Assembly: GCF_014695915.1 (NCBI RefSeq)
Contig: NZ_JACJPF010000048.1
Location: 1-64,000 of the forward strand
DNA length: 64,000 nt
Reading direction: 5' to 3'
From: Trichocoleus sp. FACHB-40
GTDB taxonomy: Bacteria; Cyanobacteriota; Cyanobacteriia; Cyanobacteriales; FACHB-T130
The position numbers were made by a program, and so were the translations under genes. This document shows positions 37,673 through 47,126 of this stretch, piece by piece. The notes below the pieces were generated by a model. The model did no database searches. It saw only the letters and a program-made list of their open reading frames with translations, and had not been told where the DNA came from. Each line of letters opens with the position of its first letter. Positions within the stretch are counted from its first letter, which is position 1.

Positions 37673-40459
37673 ATGCGGATTCCAACAGCAACATATAGAC
37701 TTCAATTCAATTCTGGTTTCAAATTTGAAGAAGCAAAAAAAATTATTGCTTATCTGGCTGAATTAGGAATTTCTGATCTTTATGCTTCGCCTATTTTTAA
37801 AGCCAGACAAGGCAGCACTCACGGCTATGATGTCGTTGATCATAACCAAATAAATCCTGAACTAGGAACACAAGAAAACTTTGAAGCGCTGGTGAATGAA
37901 GTACAGCATTACGACATGGGATGGGTGCAAGATATTGTGCCTAATCATATGGCTTATGATAGCCAAAACCAGTTGTTAATGGACGTGATGGAAAATGGTT
38001 CTAATTCCGAATCTTTCGACTACTTCGACATTGAATGGAATCACCCTTATGAAGCTATCAGAGGAAGAGTGCTTACGCCTCTACTAGGAAATTATTATGG
38101 AGATTGCTTGGAAAATGGCGAAATTCAACTAAAGTATGATCACTCTGGACTAAGCGTTAATTACTATAGCCTGAGACTACCCGTAAAAATAGAATCTTAT
38201 GCTAAGTTTGTCACTCTTAATTTGGGTAAATTAACTAAAGCGTTGGGAAGGTATCATCCAGATTTCGTAAAGCTACTTGGTATTCTTTATCTGCTTAAAA
38301 ATCCTTCTGAGGAACCAAGAGGGAAAGAAAGATACGACCAGATAGCTTTTGTTAAAGGACTGCTTTGGGAACTTTATACACAAAATCCGGAAGTCAAAGA
38401 ATTTATTGACAGCAACATAGAGTTTTTTAATGGAGAAAAGGGCAAGCCTGAAAGTTTTAATCCTTTAGATAGTTTACTTTCAGAACAGTTTTATCGTCTT
38501 TCTTTCTGGAAAGTAGGAGCGGAAGAACTTAACTACAGAAGATTTTTTACTGTTAATGAGTTGATTTCTGTCAAAGTTGAAGAACTAAAAGTTTTCCATA
38601 AAACTCATACTTTAATCGGTCAATTAATTGAATCAGGAAAGATAACCGGACTCAGAATTGACCACATAGACGGACTCTACGATCCAACCGAGTATCTGCA
38701 AAGACTCAGAGACAAAACCGGAGATGTTTACATCACGGTCGAGAAAATCTTGGAACATAAAGAAGATTTGCCTGATTACTGGCCGATTGAGGGAACCAGT
38801 GGCTATGATTTCTTAAACTACGTTAACGGTATTTTCTGTAAAACTGAAAGCGAACAGCAGCTAAAAGAAATTTATTCCAGATTGACGGGTTTTGAGGCTC
38901 CCTATGAACAGCTTTTTCGGGATAAAAAGAAGCTGATTGTAGAGAGAAATATGGCAGGGGATGTAGATAATTTAGCTTACCTTTTGAAAAGAGTATCAGG
39001 TCATTCCAGAGTAGGGAGTGATTTTACCCAGCACGGTCTACAAAGAGCCTTGACGGAGGTGCTAACGCTCTTCCCAGTGTACCGAACTTACATCAATCAA
39101 GAGGGTTTGAGAGAAAGCGATCGCTCCTACGTCAAGGAAGTTATCCAAAAAGCCAAAGAGCAAGTCCCATTGCTTTTAAAGGAACTTAATTATATCGAAA
39201 AGTTACTTCTTCTGGAAGATGAAGAGTTTGTAACCCCAGAACAAAAAGAGTTACAGCGTCACTTTGTAATGCGGCTTCAGCAGTTAACTGGGCCGCTGAT
39301 GGCGAAAGGAATTGAGGATACACTTTTATATGTGTATAATCGCCTGATATCGCTCAATGAAGTAGGCGGCGATCCTAGCCAATTTGGAATTACAGTTGCA
39401 GACTTTCACGAGTTTAATAAAAGACAGCAAGAACGCTGGCCTTATAAAATGAATGCTACCGCAACTCACGACACCAAACGCGGTGAAGATGTCAGGACAC
39501 GAATTAATGTAATTTCAGAAATTCCCGAAGTGTGGGAAAAACAGGTAAAAACTTGGAGCGAGATTAACGCCTCGAAAAAGCGGAAATTGGATACTCGGAC
39601 TGTTCCTGAGAAGAATGATGAATACTTGTTTTATCAGACGCTTGTTGGAGCTTTTCCGTTTGAGGAGAGCGAACTTCCAGAATTTGTGGATCGGGTGAAA
39701 GAGTATGCGATTAAGGCTGTCAGAGAAGCTAAAGTCCATACAGCTTGGCTCAGGCCAGACACCGATTATGAAAATGGTTTTGTTGCCTTTATTGAAGAGG
39801 CGATGAAACCGTCGAAAGATAACCAATTTTTGCAGGAATTTCTGCCTTTTCAAAAGTTGATATCTTATTATGGAATATTCAATTCACTCTCACAAACACT
39901 CCTGAAAGTAACGGCTTCTGGCGTACCTGATTTTTATCAGGGAACGGAATTATGGGAGCTGAGTTTGGTAGACCCTGATAACCGTCGTCCGGTTGATTTT
40001 GAGCGGCGGTTAGAGTTTTTGAAAGACATCAAACAAAGAGCGCAGACAGATATCTTAAAGTTGATTGAGGAATTATTAGCCAATAAGGAAGATGGCAGGG
40101 TTAAGCTTTTCCTAACCGCTAGAATCCTAGAGGCGAGAAAACAAAATTTTGAACTCTTCAAAGAAGGGGATTATTTGCCTCTAGAGGTAGTTGGAAAGTT
40201 TAAAGATTGTATTGTTGCTTTTGCGAGGAAGTATGAAAATAGTGTGGCAATTACTATTGCGCCACGATTTTTGACAAGTGTTGTCAAGCAAGGAGAATAT
40301 CCGCTTGGCGAACAATGGGATGATACCCGGATTAAGTTGGCGCAAGGAATGCCGTCTGAGTGGAAAGATGCGATCGCATCCCAATCCATCAAAGCTAATG
40401 GTACAGTGTTAATTGGTGATGCCTTGAAATACTTTCCTGTGGCATTACTTCTTAACTAA
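37673..40459 (+). CDS. treY: Malto-oligosyltrehalose synthase
   Basis: 928 aa. It isomerises the terminal alpha-1,4 bond of maltodextrins to the alpha,alpha-1,1 bond of trehalose. AGGAG lies upstream of the ATG. GH13 signature residues are Asp in GLRIDHIDGLYDP (about residue 330), Glu in ITVEKILEHKEDLP and Asp in ATHDTKRGEDVR (about 600). It begins with the family's MRIPTATYRLQFN. With TreZ it makes trehalose from glycogen, an osmolyte and desiccation protectant in terrestrial cyanobacteria. A decayed copy of its 3' end occurs at 41141-41226, beyond the NUDIX gene. Confidence 0.95.
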   Translation: MRIPTATYRLQFNSGFKFEEAKKIIAYLAELGISDLYASPIFKARQGSTHGYDVVDHNQINPELGTQENFEALVNEVQHYDMGWVQDIVPNHMAYDSQNQLLMDVMENGSNSESFDYFDIEWNHPYEAIRGRVLTPLLGNYYGDCLENGEIQLKYDHSGLSVNYYSLRLPVKIESYAKFVTLNLGKLTKALGRYHPDFVKLLGILYLLKNPSEEPRGKERYDQIAFVKGLLWELYTQNPEVKEFIDSNIEFFNGEKGKPESFNPLDSLLSEQFYRLSFWKVGAEELNYRRFFTVNELISVKVEELKVFHKTHTLIGQLIESGKITGLRIDHIDGLYDPTEYLQRLRDKTGDVYITVEKILEHKEDLPDYWPIEGTSGYDFLNYVNGIFCKTESEQQLKEIYSRLTGFEAPYEQLFRDKKKLIVERNMAGDVDNLAYLLKRVSGHSRVGSDFTQHGLQRALTEVLTLFPVYRTYINQEGLRESDRSYVKEVIQKAKEQVPLLLKELNYIEKLLLLEDEEFVTPEQKELQRHFVMRLQQLTGPLMAKGIEDTLLYVYNRLISLNEVGGDPSQFGITVADFHEFNKRQQERWPYKMNATATHDTKRGEDVRTRINVISEIPEVWEKQVKTWSEINASKKRKLDTRTVPEKNDEYLFYQTLVGAFPFEESELPEFVDRVKEYAIKAVREAKVHTAWLRPDTDYENGFVAFIEEAMKPSKDNQFLQEFLPFQKLISYYGIFNSLSQTLLKVTASGVPDFYQGTELWELSLVDPDNRRPVDFERRLEFLKDIKQRAQTDILKLIEELLANKEDGRVKLFLTARILEARKQNFELFKEGDYLPLEVVGKFKDCIVAFARKYENSVAITIAPRFLTSVVKQGEYPLGEQWDDTRIKLAQGMPSEWKDAIASQSIKANGTVLIGDALKYFPVALLLN

Positions 40460-40499
40460 AGCAATCGTACAATCGTAAAAAATAAAAAGGAAAAATATT

Positions 40500-41117
40500 G
40501 TGGATCTGAAGTGGCTTGAATGGGCAAAGAAACTACAAGCGATCGCTCAAACGGGTCTGACATACACTACAAACCCTTTTGACATTGAGCGGTACAAGTT
40601 AATCCGCGAGATTGCTGCTGAGATAGTGGCTACTTATTCAGAGGGGAATCCACAATATGTCCTCAATCTTTTTGCAGGCGAAGTAGGATATGCCACTCCT
40701 AAAGTTGATGTACGAGGAGCCGTATTTCGCGATAATACTCTCTTGCTGGTGAAAGAACGCTCGGATGGTGGTTGGACGCTACCTGGTGGATGGGCTGATG
40801 TGGGCGAAAGTCCCAGTGAGTGTATTGAAAAAGAAGTGTATGAAGAATCTGGATTTCATACTCGCGCTGTCAAATTATTAGCTGTCTATGACAGAAACAG
40901 ACACCCGCATCCACCCATTCCAGAGTATGTTTACAAACTCTTTTTTCAGTGCGAGCTATTGAGCGGCTCTCCATCATTGAGTATAGAGACAAGTGACGTG
41001 GCATTCTTTGCTGAAAACGAAATTCCAGAGTTATCTCTCAGTCGCGTTACACCTACTCAGATAGCCAAAGTCTTCGAGTATTCTCGACATCCAGATTGGC
41101 CTACAGCCTTTGATTAG
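40500..41117 (+). CDS. NUDIX hydrolase with N-terminal helical domain
   Basis: 205 aa, GTG start with AAAAGG about 9 nt upstream. The first 60 residues (MDLKWLEWAKKLQAIAQTGL...YSEGNPQY) match the helical N-terminal domain of one NUDIX branch. The NUDIX box, at about residues 97-120 (GGWADVGESPSECIEKEVYEESGF), has Lys in place of the usual Arg of the REUXEEXG core. That branch includes ADP-ribose and nucleotide-sugar pyrophosphatases, so a link with ADP- or UDP-glucose in the trehalose/glycogen context is plausible but unproven. It sits between treY and a decayed treY tail, which suggests it was inserted. Confidence 0.85.
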   Translation: MDLKWLEWAKKLQAIAQTGLTYTTNPFDIERYKLIREIAAEIVATYSEGNPQYVLNLFAGEVGYATPKVDVRGAVFRDNTLLLVKERSDGGWTLPGGWADVGESPSECIEKEVYEESGFHTRAVKLLAVYDRNRHPHPPIPEYVYKLFFQCELLSGSPSLSIETSDVAFFAENEIPELSLSRVTPTQIAKVFEYSRHPDWPTAFD

Positions 41118-41140
41118 GAGCATTTAACCACCCTTTAGAT

Positions 41141-41226
41141 GATGCGAGCATCCAAATCACTCAGAGCTAATGCTACGTTGTTAGTTTGGGAAACCTAGAA
41201 ATATTTTCCTGTGGCTTTACTTATTA
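41141..41226 (+). pseudogene. Decayed duplicate of the treY 3' end
   Basis: About 86 bp align with treY 40368-40459: GATGCG, CATCC-AATC, GCTAATG-TAC, GTGTTA/GTTGTTA, then GAAATA-TTTCCTGTGGC-TTACTT. The last bases would encode KYFPVALL as in TreY. Small deletions shift the frame and stops are present. It lies directly after the NUDIX gene, so the NUDIX gene is flanked by two copies of this tail. Confidence 0.8.
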
Positions 41227-41288
41227 GCCACGCAACAACTGAGTACAAAAAAAACAGTTTCTCAACCAAATTGAGGAGAATATCTTAA

Positions 41289-42110
41289 ATGCTCAGTCTG
41301 GCGGAAAAAGATAATTTCAAGCAGCAATTGGCTGCTTTCTTCAATGGGAGAACTAACTACGATAAAGAAAGTGATTTTCACCCTCGTCTTGCTAATCGAC
41401 TGCTTGAAATTTCCCAGCTACACAGGGGGCAAAAGATACTGGATGTGGCAACTGGTACTGGTTTAGTTGCCATCCCTGCTGCAAAAATCGTTGCTCCTGA
41501 AGGCAAAGTAATTGGGGTAGATATTTCCACAGGAATGCTCAGCCAAGCGCAACAAAAAATTGATGCCGAAGGTTTGCAGAATATAGAACTTATTGAAGCA
41601 GATGCCGACAAGTTAAACTTCAGTAATAATAGCTTTGATGCGATATTATGTTCTTCAGCGATAGTATGGTTTACTGACATACCTAGTGTTTTGCGCTTAT
41701 GGCATCGCTTTCTAAAAAAAGGTGGGGTAGTAGTATTCTCTACTTTTTCTGACACATCCTTTACTACATATGCACTGATTAAAAAAATAGCTCAAAAATA
41801 TGGCATTTTTATTTCAGATGTGAAAGAACCGCTTGGTAGCCCTGGTAAGTGTCACAAAATGTTACACGAGGCAGGATTTGTAGATATTGAAGTCAAAATT
41901 GAGCAGTTTGGTGGATATCTTAATCGCAGTCATGTGGAAAAGGCATGGAAAGAAAACTGGAAGACTCCTGGCGGTAATCCGGTATTGCAGATGGAACCCC
42001 AAAAATTAAAACAATTTGAGCCGGAATACATGGCAGAAGTTGAGGTGTTAGCAACAGACCAAGGAATATGGAATGATATTACAACTTTCTTTGTACTAGC
42101 TCGAAAGTGA
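41289..42110 (+). CDS. Class I SAM-dependent methyltransferase
   Basis: 273 aa. Motif I is ILDVATGTGLVAIPAAKIV, followed by VIGVDIS at strand 2, NNSFDAILCSSAIVWF at motif II and RFLKKGGVVVFSTFSD at motif III. This is the Methyltransf_11/25 group. TTGAGGAG stands about 12 nt before the ATG. It lies in the trehalose cluster between the NUDIX gene and treH, all on the plus strand. Known sugar O-methyltransferases can look like this, so methylated trehalose or glucan is an open possibility, but the sequence does not show the substrate. Confidence 0.8.
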   Translation: MLSLAEKDNFKQQLAAFFNGRTNYDKESDFHPRLANRLLEISQLHRGQKILDVATGTGLVAIPAAKIVAPEGKVIGVDISTGMLSQAQQKIDAEGLQNIELIEADADKLNFSNNSFDAILCSSAIVWFTDIPSVLRLWHRFLKKGGVVVFSTFSDTSFTTYALIKKIAQKYGIFISDVKEPLGSPGKCHKMLHEAGFVDIEVKIEQFGGYLNRSHVEKAWKENWKTPGGNPVLQMEPQKLKQFEPEYMAEVEVLATDQGIWNDITTFFVLARK

Positions 42111-42178
42111 GTAGACTTCCGCCGCAGGGCGGACAGAATGCCCACGCTACAAGAAATATTAAAAGTTAAGGATAAACC

Positions 42179-43705
42179 GTGAATAGTCAAGATTTAACTC
42201 AAAAAGAAGCTTTTCTAGCTCCAGAAAAAATTAAGGCAGTGAGAGCCTATATCAAGGAAACTTGGAAGACACTATCTCGTTCTCACGAACATATTTTAGA
42301 TGCTGCCCGCGATCCAAAAATTGACCATTTTCCAGGAAAAAAGTGGCCTATATATATATCGCAAAAAGAAGAGCGATCGCAAATAGAAGCATCTCTACGA
42401 AAAGTCCTCAGTCAGGAAGAATTTAATCAAATCGAAATTAGAACTTTACCAGCCGAAGTTGAGCAAATTGAAGAACATGGGTTGCTCTATTTACCTCATG
42501 AATATGTAGTTCCTGGCGGTCGCTTTAATGAAATGTATGGCTGGGATAGTTATTTCATCCAATTAGGATTACTACGGGATGGAGAACTAGAATTAGCGAA
42601 AAGTTTGGTGGAACAGTTAATATATGAAATTGTGCATTACGGGACGATTTTAAATGCAAATCGGACGTATATGCTGACGCGATCGCAACCACCTGTATTA
42701 ACACCAATGATTCTGGCACTCTATCAACACACTCAGGATAAGGAGTGGCTGCAATCTGTATTGTCAGCAACAGAAAGTTTTTATTACTACTGGACTTTGC
42801 CACCACACTTGAATCAGGCGACAGGACTTTCTCGCTATTTTGCTTTAGGTGAAGGGCCAGCCCCAGAAGTGCTTATTTCCGAACGGGATGAGGAGGGAAG
42901 AACTCATTATGACCGGGTACGAGAATATTATCGTAAATTTGAAGTCGAAGCTTATGATGTTAGTTTGTATTACGACCGAGAGAGCGATCGCTTAACTGAT
43001 TTATTCTACAAAGGCGATAGGACAATGCGAGAGTCTGGTTTCGACCCATCTTATCGTTTTGGCCCTTTCAATGTAGATATTATTCATTATGCTCCCGTTT
43101 GCCTGAACGTTTTGATTTACAAAATGGAGGAAGATATAGCAGAAATTAACGATATTTTAGGATACAAAGAAATTGCCCATCAATGGCGCGATCGCGCTGC
43201 ATCCCGCCGCCAATTAATTGACAAATTTCTCTGGGATGAAGAAGCCGGACTTTACTTTGATTACAACTTTCACACTGGCAAACGTCGCAACTATGAATTT
43301 GCCACAACATTTTATCCTTTGTGGGCAGGTATCGCATCCGAAGAACAAGCAAAAAGAGTTGTAGAAAATTTGCCCGACTTTGAGGCCCCCGGAGGATTAC
43401 TCACCAGTACCCGCGTCACCGGAAGTCAATGGGATGCTCCCTTTGGTTGGGCGCCATTACAATTAATTGCAGTTCAAGGATTGCTGCGATATGGTTACGA
43501 AGAAGATGCTAAACGTTTAGCGCGAAACTTTATATCTTTGTTAGTTCAAGAGTTTGAAAGAACTGGAACACTCCTAGAGAAATACGACGTTTATAACTGT
43601 TCAGCCGATGTTTCTGATGAAATCCACTTCGGCTACAGTTCCAATGAAATTGGTTTTGGTTGGACAAATGCAGTTTTTCTGGAACTATTAGCCATTTTGG
43701 ATTAA
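42179..43705 (+). CDS. treH: Alpha,alpha-trehalase (GH37)
   Basis: 508 aa, GTG start with AAGGA 8 nt upstream. It hydrolyses trehalose to two glucoses. Both GH37 signatures are present: PGGRFNEMYGWDSYFIQLG at about residue 111 and QWDAPFGWAPLQ at about 417. The NRTYMLTRSQPPVL segment is also typical. There is no signal peptide, so the enzyme is cytoplasmic and turns over internal trehalose. Its position after treZ and treY matches the arrangement known in Nostoc/Anabaena, where synthesis and hydrolysis genes are linked, except for the NUDIX and methyltransferase genes between. Confidence 0.94.
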   Translation: MNSQDLTQKEAFLAPEKIKAVRAYIKETWKTLSRSHEHILDAARDPKIDHFPGKKWPIYISQKEERSQIEASLRKVLSQEEFNQIEIRTLPAEVEQIEEHGLLYLPHEYVVPGGRFNEMYGWDSYFIQLGLLRDGELELAKSLVEQLIYEIVHYGTILNANRTYMLTRSQPPVLTPMILALYQHTQDKEWLQSVLSATESFYYYWTLPPHLNQATGLSRYFALGEGPAPEVLISERDEEGRTHYDRVREYYRKFEVEAYDVSLYYDRESDRLTDLFYKGDRTMRESGFDPSYRFGPFNVDIIHYAPVCLNVLIYKMEEDIAEINDILGYKEIAHQWRDRAASRRQLIDKFLWDEEAGLYFDYNFHTGKRRNYEFATTFYPLWAGIASEEQAKRVVENLPDFEAPGGLLTSTRVTGSQWDAPFGWAPLQLIAVQGLLRYGYEEDAKRLARNFISLLVQEFERTGTLLEKYDVYNCSADVSDEIHFGYSSNEIGFGWTNAVFLELLAILD

Positions 43706-43727
43706 AACGCTCTCGGTACGTAAAGGG

Positions 43728-43759
43728 ACGCAGAGTTAAATATTTCTCTGCGTTGTTTT
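43728..43759 (+). terminator. Terminator after treH
   Basis: ACGCAGAG-TTAAATATTT-CTCTGCGT followed by TGTTTTTTG. This marks the likely end of the trehalose operon. Confidence 0.8.
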
Positions 43760-44196
43760 TTGTTTGCCTTTTTAATAAAGGTGCGATCGCGCCTTTCCCT
43801 GAAGGGAGTTTCTGAAGATAAAGAAAAGCTTCTGTCTGTTAGGTAAAGAAGCTAAAAAATTTTATAAAGGGTAGTTATTACTAAGAAAAAATACTTATTC
43901 TGCATTAGCCAACCCTGCCTTCACTGCGTATGTCTTTATCTTTACAAACCAAATACCAGCAGCGTGTATAACTTGTAACCGACTGATTTAACAATAAATC
44001 AACTCTTCAGGTACAAGCAAGCCACCAACATTAGTAGCTAACTTGAAATTATATAAACAAAGTGTTTGTTAGGGCAGTGCTGGAAACGCGATCGCAAAGC
44101 GTTGCGTTTTCATCAGCATAACAATTAACAATCTACAGCTAACCGCTTTGATTAGAGCTGTAGATTGAGAAATTGAGTTAGAACAGGGGATAGACC
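43760..44196. other. Gap upstream of the UbiG-like methyltransferase gene, with leader hairpin
   Basis: The hairpin at 44130-44166 (AATCTACAGCT-15 nt-AGCTGTAGATT) is a perfect 11-bp inverted repeat about 30 nt before the start codon, placed to affect translation or to act as an operator. A minus-strand frame ending at about 43990 (TNVGGLLVPEELIYC) may be a gene relic; I do not recognise it. Nothing else is supported. Confidence 0.5.
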
Positions 44197-44955
44197 ATGA
44201 TTAAAAATGATTTGGAATACTATAACTTGAATGCTGATAAATGGTGGAAGGAAGATGAGGTATTATATCTGCCTGACCATTTAAACAAATCTAGGTTTGA
44301 ATTTTTTAATAGCTATGTCCCCAATTGGAAAGGACTCAAAGTTTTGGATGTGGGTTGCGGAGGTGGATTAGCCTGCGAATTCCTAGCCAAGCGAGGAGCT
44401 AATGTATCTGGTATAGATTTATCTTTCACCTCAATTAAAGCAGCACAAGAACACGCCCAAAAGAGCGACCTACTAATTGACTACAAATGGGGAACTGCTG
44501 AAGACCTCCCTTATGAGGAAAATACATTTGATGCCGTTGTGTGTTTTGATGTTTTAGAGCATATCGCCGATTTGGAAAAAGTTATCTCAGAAGCTTACAG
44601 AGTATTAAAGAAAAATGGAATGTTTTTATTTGATACAATCAACAGAACTTTTAAGTCAAAAGTGATAATGATTTGGCTTTTGGAGGATATTTTAAAGCAA
44701 ATACCGCGAGGGCTTCACGACTGGAATAAATTTATTAAACCCAATGAATTAATTGATTTAATGGAAACAACTGGTTTCAAAAATCTTGAAATTAAGGGGT
44801 TTGATCTGACTGATGGCACTAATTTTAAAACGCTGAGAAATATGGTATTTAAAGGGTTAAATAGTCGCAGACATGGGGACAGGGCAGAGTTATTTAACAT
44901 CCAAATTAACGATGACACTTCTGTATGCTATATCGGCAAAGCTGTTAAGCTATGA
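44197..44955 (+). CDS. UbiG-like SAM-dependent O-methyltransferase
   Basis: 252 aa with the UbiG/Coq3 pattern: NKSRFEFFNSYVPNWKGLKVLDVGCGGGLACEFLAKRG, then VSGIDLS, FDAVVCFDVLEHI and MFLFDTINRTFKSK. Cyanobacteria do not make ubiquinone, so the UbiG label describes the fold, not the substrate. The gene is AT-richer than treH and has few close clues from context. It comes 491 bp after treH, behind a terminator, so it is probably transcribed separately. It could modify a quinone, a secondary metabolite or a glycolipid. Confidence 0.82.
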   Translation: MIKNDLEYYNLNADKWWKEDEVLYLPDHLNKSRFEFFNSYVPNWKGLKVLDVGCGGGLACEFLAKRGANVSGIDLSFTSIKAAQEHAQKSDLLIDYKWGTAEDLPYEENTFDAVVCFDVLEHIADLEKVISEAYRVLKKNGMFLFDTINRTFKSKVIMIWLLEDILKQIPRGLHDWNKFIKPNELIDLMETTGFKNLEIKGFDLTDGTNFKTLRNMVFKGLNSRRHGDRAELFNIQINDDTSVCYIGKAVKL

Positions 44956-44984
44956 TGCTAAGGCTGAGGGAATAGGGTTTTATT

Positions 44985-45135
44985 CTACTTACTCTCTCAT
45001 TCCCAGAACTGGAAATGTAAAGAGGAGGCTGGAGCCTCCTCTTGAGCTGAAATCTGTTTGGATTGGAAACGAGAGACAGAGCTTTATTCATGCGTTCCCA
45101 GGCCACAGCCTGAGAAGGAGAAAAGGTATGCTAAG
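44985..45135. repeat. Dispersed palindromic repeat (CTCGTTCCCAG family)
   Basis: Contains CTCATTCCCAGAACTGG, the hairpin GAGGAGGCT-GG-AGCCTCCTC (45020-45040), GGAAACGAGAGACAG and CGTTCCCAGGC. A frame across it is not a gene. It separates convergent genes. Confidence 0.75.
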
Positions 45136-45197
45136 GTAATCGTTCTAAGTAGCAAATGTACCTTTTTTTGCCTTTTTGCCTCTTACTCTTTATCTTG

Positions 45198-47126
45198 TTA
45201 AGACTCGCGTCCTGTCGCCCATTTGTCGCGCCATTTTACCGTCCCTTCGTTGGCAATAACCCAACGACGACCGACGTTATTTTCGCGTAATGGTGACTGA
45301 CCTTCACGCCACAGCGCGTATTTATAAGTAATCAACTTTCCAGCACTTTCGTTAAAGGGAATTTCCCCAAACCAAGTGTTAGTGTTGATGTATTCCAGAG
45401 GGTAAGCTTTGGATATATCCCAATTACCTAACTCCGGACAATCTCCCATTACCACAACAGTTTCTCCAGGCTTTGTTTCTACAGCATTGAGTTGTACGCG
45501 CACAATGGTTTGCCCTTTGATGCGTTCCCCAACGTGACTGATGACAATTACATCCTGTGCTTCTAGTTCTAAGTTTTGTAACTCTCCGTCTTTAACTTCA
45601 AATTTGCGCCGCGACAAAATATCGGTATGTTCTCCTTCTGGTAATTCTGTATCAACTGATTCCAGCTTAACAGCTTCACCACGATTCATCGCCACAAAAA
45701 GTATAGAATCTCGGTAACGACGAACGTAACAATAAACATCAGGTGTCAGATATTTTTGCCACTGACTCCCCATAGATACCGCAGGATTTAGTCGTCGCAA
45801 ACCTGAGAGTAACCGGATATCTCGATAAAGGGGTGAATTGGTATCCCACTGAGTCATCATGGGGCGATTGTAGGGGTCATTACCGCCGTTTGTATCGTCG
45901 TGGAGATACTGTTCTGTGCCGTAATAGATGCAGGGAATGCCGCGAGAGGTCATAATGAAAGCGATCGCTACCCTGAGCATCTCTGGATGGGGATTCAAAG
46001 ACTGGAATCGGGGCATATCGTGATTATCAATAAATGTAATCAACTCAGTCGCCCCGTAATAGCGATGATCCAAATCTAGAACATCCTGCATCAGGTGAAA
46101 TCCACCTTCAGCGCCTTGCGCCAAAGCTGCTCGAATTGCTAAACAAAGACCAAAGTCTAGAATTGTCATCCCAGACTCATTGGCAAATTCCACCGAAAGT
46201 TCACTTCGAGGGTCGCTAAAAATCCACTCGCCAAAGATGAAAACATCCGGCTTGTGGGTTACAATATCAGCGTTAAATTCTTGCCAAAACCAGATAGGCA
46301 TATGCTTAACGGTATCCACCCGCAAAGCATCAACTCCCCGGTCTAACCATTGTTTAATTGCTGATTTAATGTAGTTTCGGTACTCGACATTATTTTCGTT
46401 GAAGGTGGCTAAACCAGACAGTTCACAGTTTTGAACTTGCCACTCATCTTCCCAGTTTTTTACTTCACCATAGTGGTGATACCAGCCATTTTTGTCATCA
46501 TTAAAATCAGCAATTTTCACTCCATCGTCGTAAAGTTCACCCTTCTTACCGCTGAAGTCTGGGTTGCTGTGGTTACACACAATATCCAGCACCAGTTTCA
46601 TTTTCCGGAGGTGTAATTCAGCAACTAATTTATCAAAAATTGTATTTCTAGTTTCTTGGGTCTTGTTGAGTGAAGGTTCTTCATCTTTGCCAATAAAGCG
46701 AGGGTTGATGCGTTTAAAATCTTTTGTCCAGTAGCCATGAATTGCGGCTTGTTCAACAAATAATGCTTCAACTTGCTCGAATAAGGGAGTCAGCCAAAGT
46801 GCTGTAACTCCCATATCTTTTAAATAATCGAGTTTATCAATAATTCCCTGTAAATCTCCACCCCAATATTTTCCCCAATCCTTTGATTCTGGGTCGAAAA
46901 GTTCAGGATTTGGGCCTTCGCTGTTGTCAGGATCACCGTCATAAAAGCGGTCTACAACGATGAAATAAATGGTTTCTTGGCGAAATTCAATATCTCTGGT
47001 ATAAAGAAATTCTAAATCTATTTCGCTGTCCGGTTTAGTTTCCGAGACTATAACTTCAACTTCTGCTGTTGGATCGGTAACTTCATATTGACTTGATGAA
47101 GCTTGAGATGGAGGAGTTGATACCAT
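45198..47126 (-). CDS. Alpha-amylase family glycosidase with C-terminal CBM20
   Basis: 642 aa. GH13 barrel at about residues 45-440, with LVLDIVCNHS (region I), DALRVDTVKHMP (nucleophile Asp near 268), FGEWIFSDPR (acid/base Glu near 299) and FIDNHDMPRF (third Asp near 368). A beta domain follows. The last roughly 105 residues, VRVQLNAVETKPGETVVVMGDCPELGNWDISKA, form a CBM20 starch-binding module. The N-terminal 40 residues are Ser/Glu-rich without a signal peptide, which points to intracellular action on glycogen. Its products could feed TreY. Convergent with the upstream methyltransferase gene. Confidence 0.92.
   Translation of the reverse strand: MVSTPPSQASSSQYEVTDPTAEVEVIVSETKPDSEIDLEFLYTRDIEFRQETIYFIVVDRFYDGDPDNSEGPNPELFDPESKDWGKYWGGDLQGIIDKLDYLKDMGVTALWLTPLFEQVEALFVEQAAIHGYWTKDFKRINPRFIGKDEEPSLNKTQETRNTIFDKLVAELHLRKMKLVLDIVCNHSNPDFSGKKGELYDDGVKIADFNDDKNGWYHHYGEVKNWEDEWQVQNCELSGLATFNENNVEYRNYIKSAIKQWLDRGVDALRVDTVKHMPIWFWQEFNADIVTHKPDVFIFGEWIFSDPRSELSVEFANESGMTILDFGLCLAIRAALAQGAEGGFHLMQDVLDLDHRYYGATELITFIDNHDMPRFQSLNPHPEMLRVAIAFIMTSRGIPCIYYGTEQYLHDDTNGGNDPYNRPMMTQWDTNSPLYRDIRLLSGLRRLNPAVSMGSQWQKYLTPDVYCYVRRYRDSILFVAMNRGEAVKLESVDTELPEGEHTDILSRRKFEVKDGELQNLELEAQDVIVISHVGERIKGQTIVRVQLNAVETKPGETVVVMGDCPELGNWDISKAYPLEYINTNTWFGEIPFNESAGKLITYKYALWREGQSPLRENNVGRRWVIANEGTVKWRDKWATGRES

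Noticed and set aside
43985-44055. Minus-strand frame ending TNVGGLLVPEELIYC
   Set aside because: Only about 26 codons after a stop, with no recognised family. It could be a relic, but nothing supports it further.
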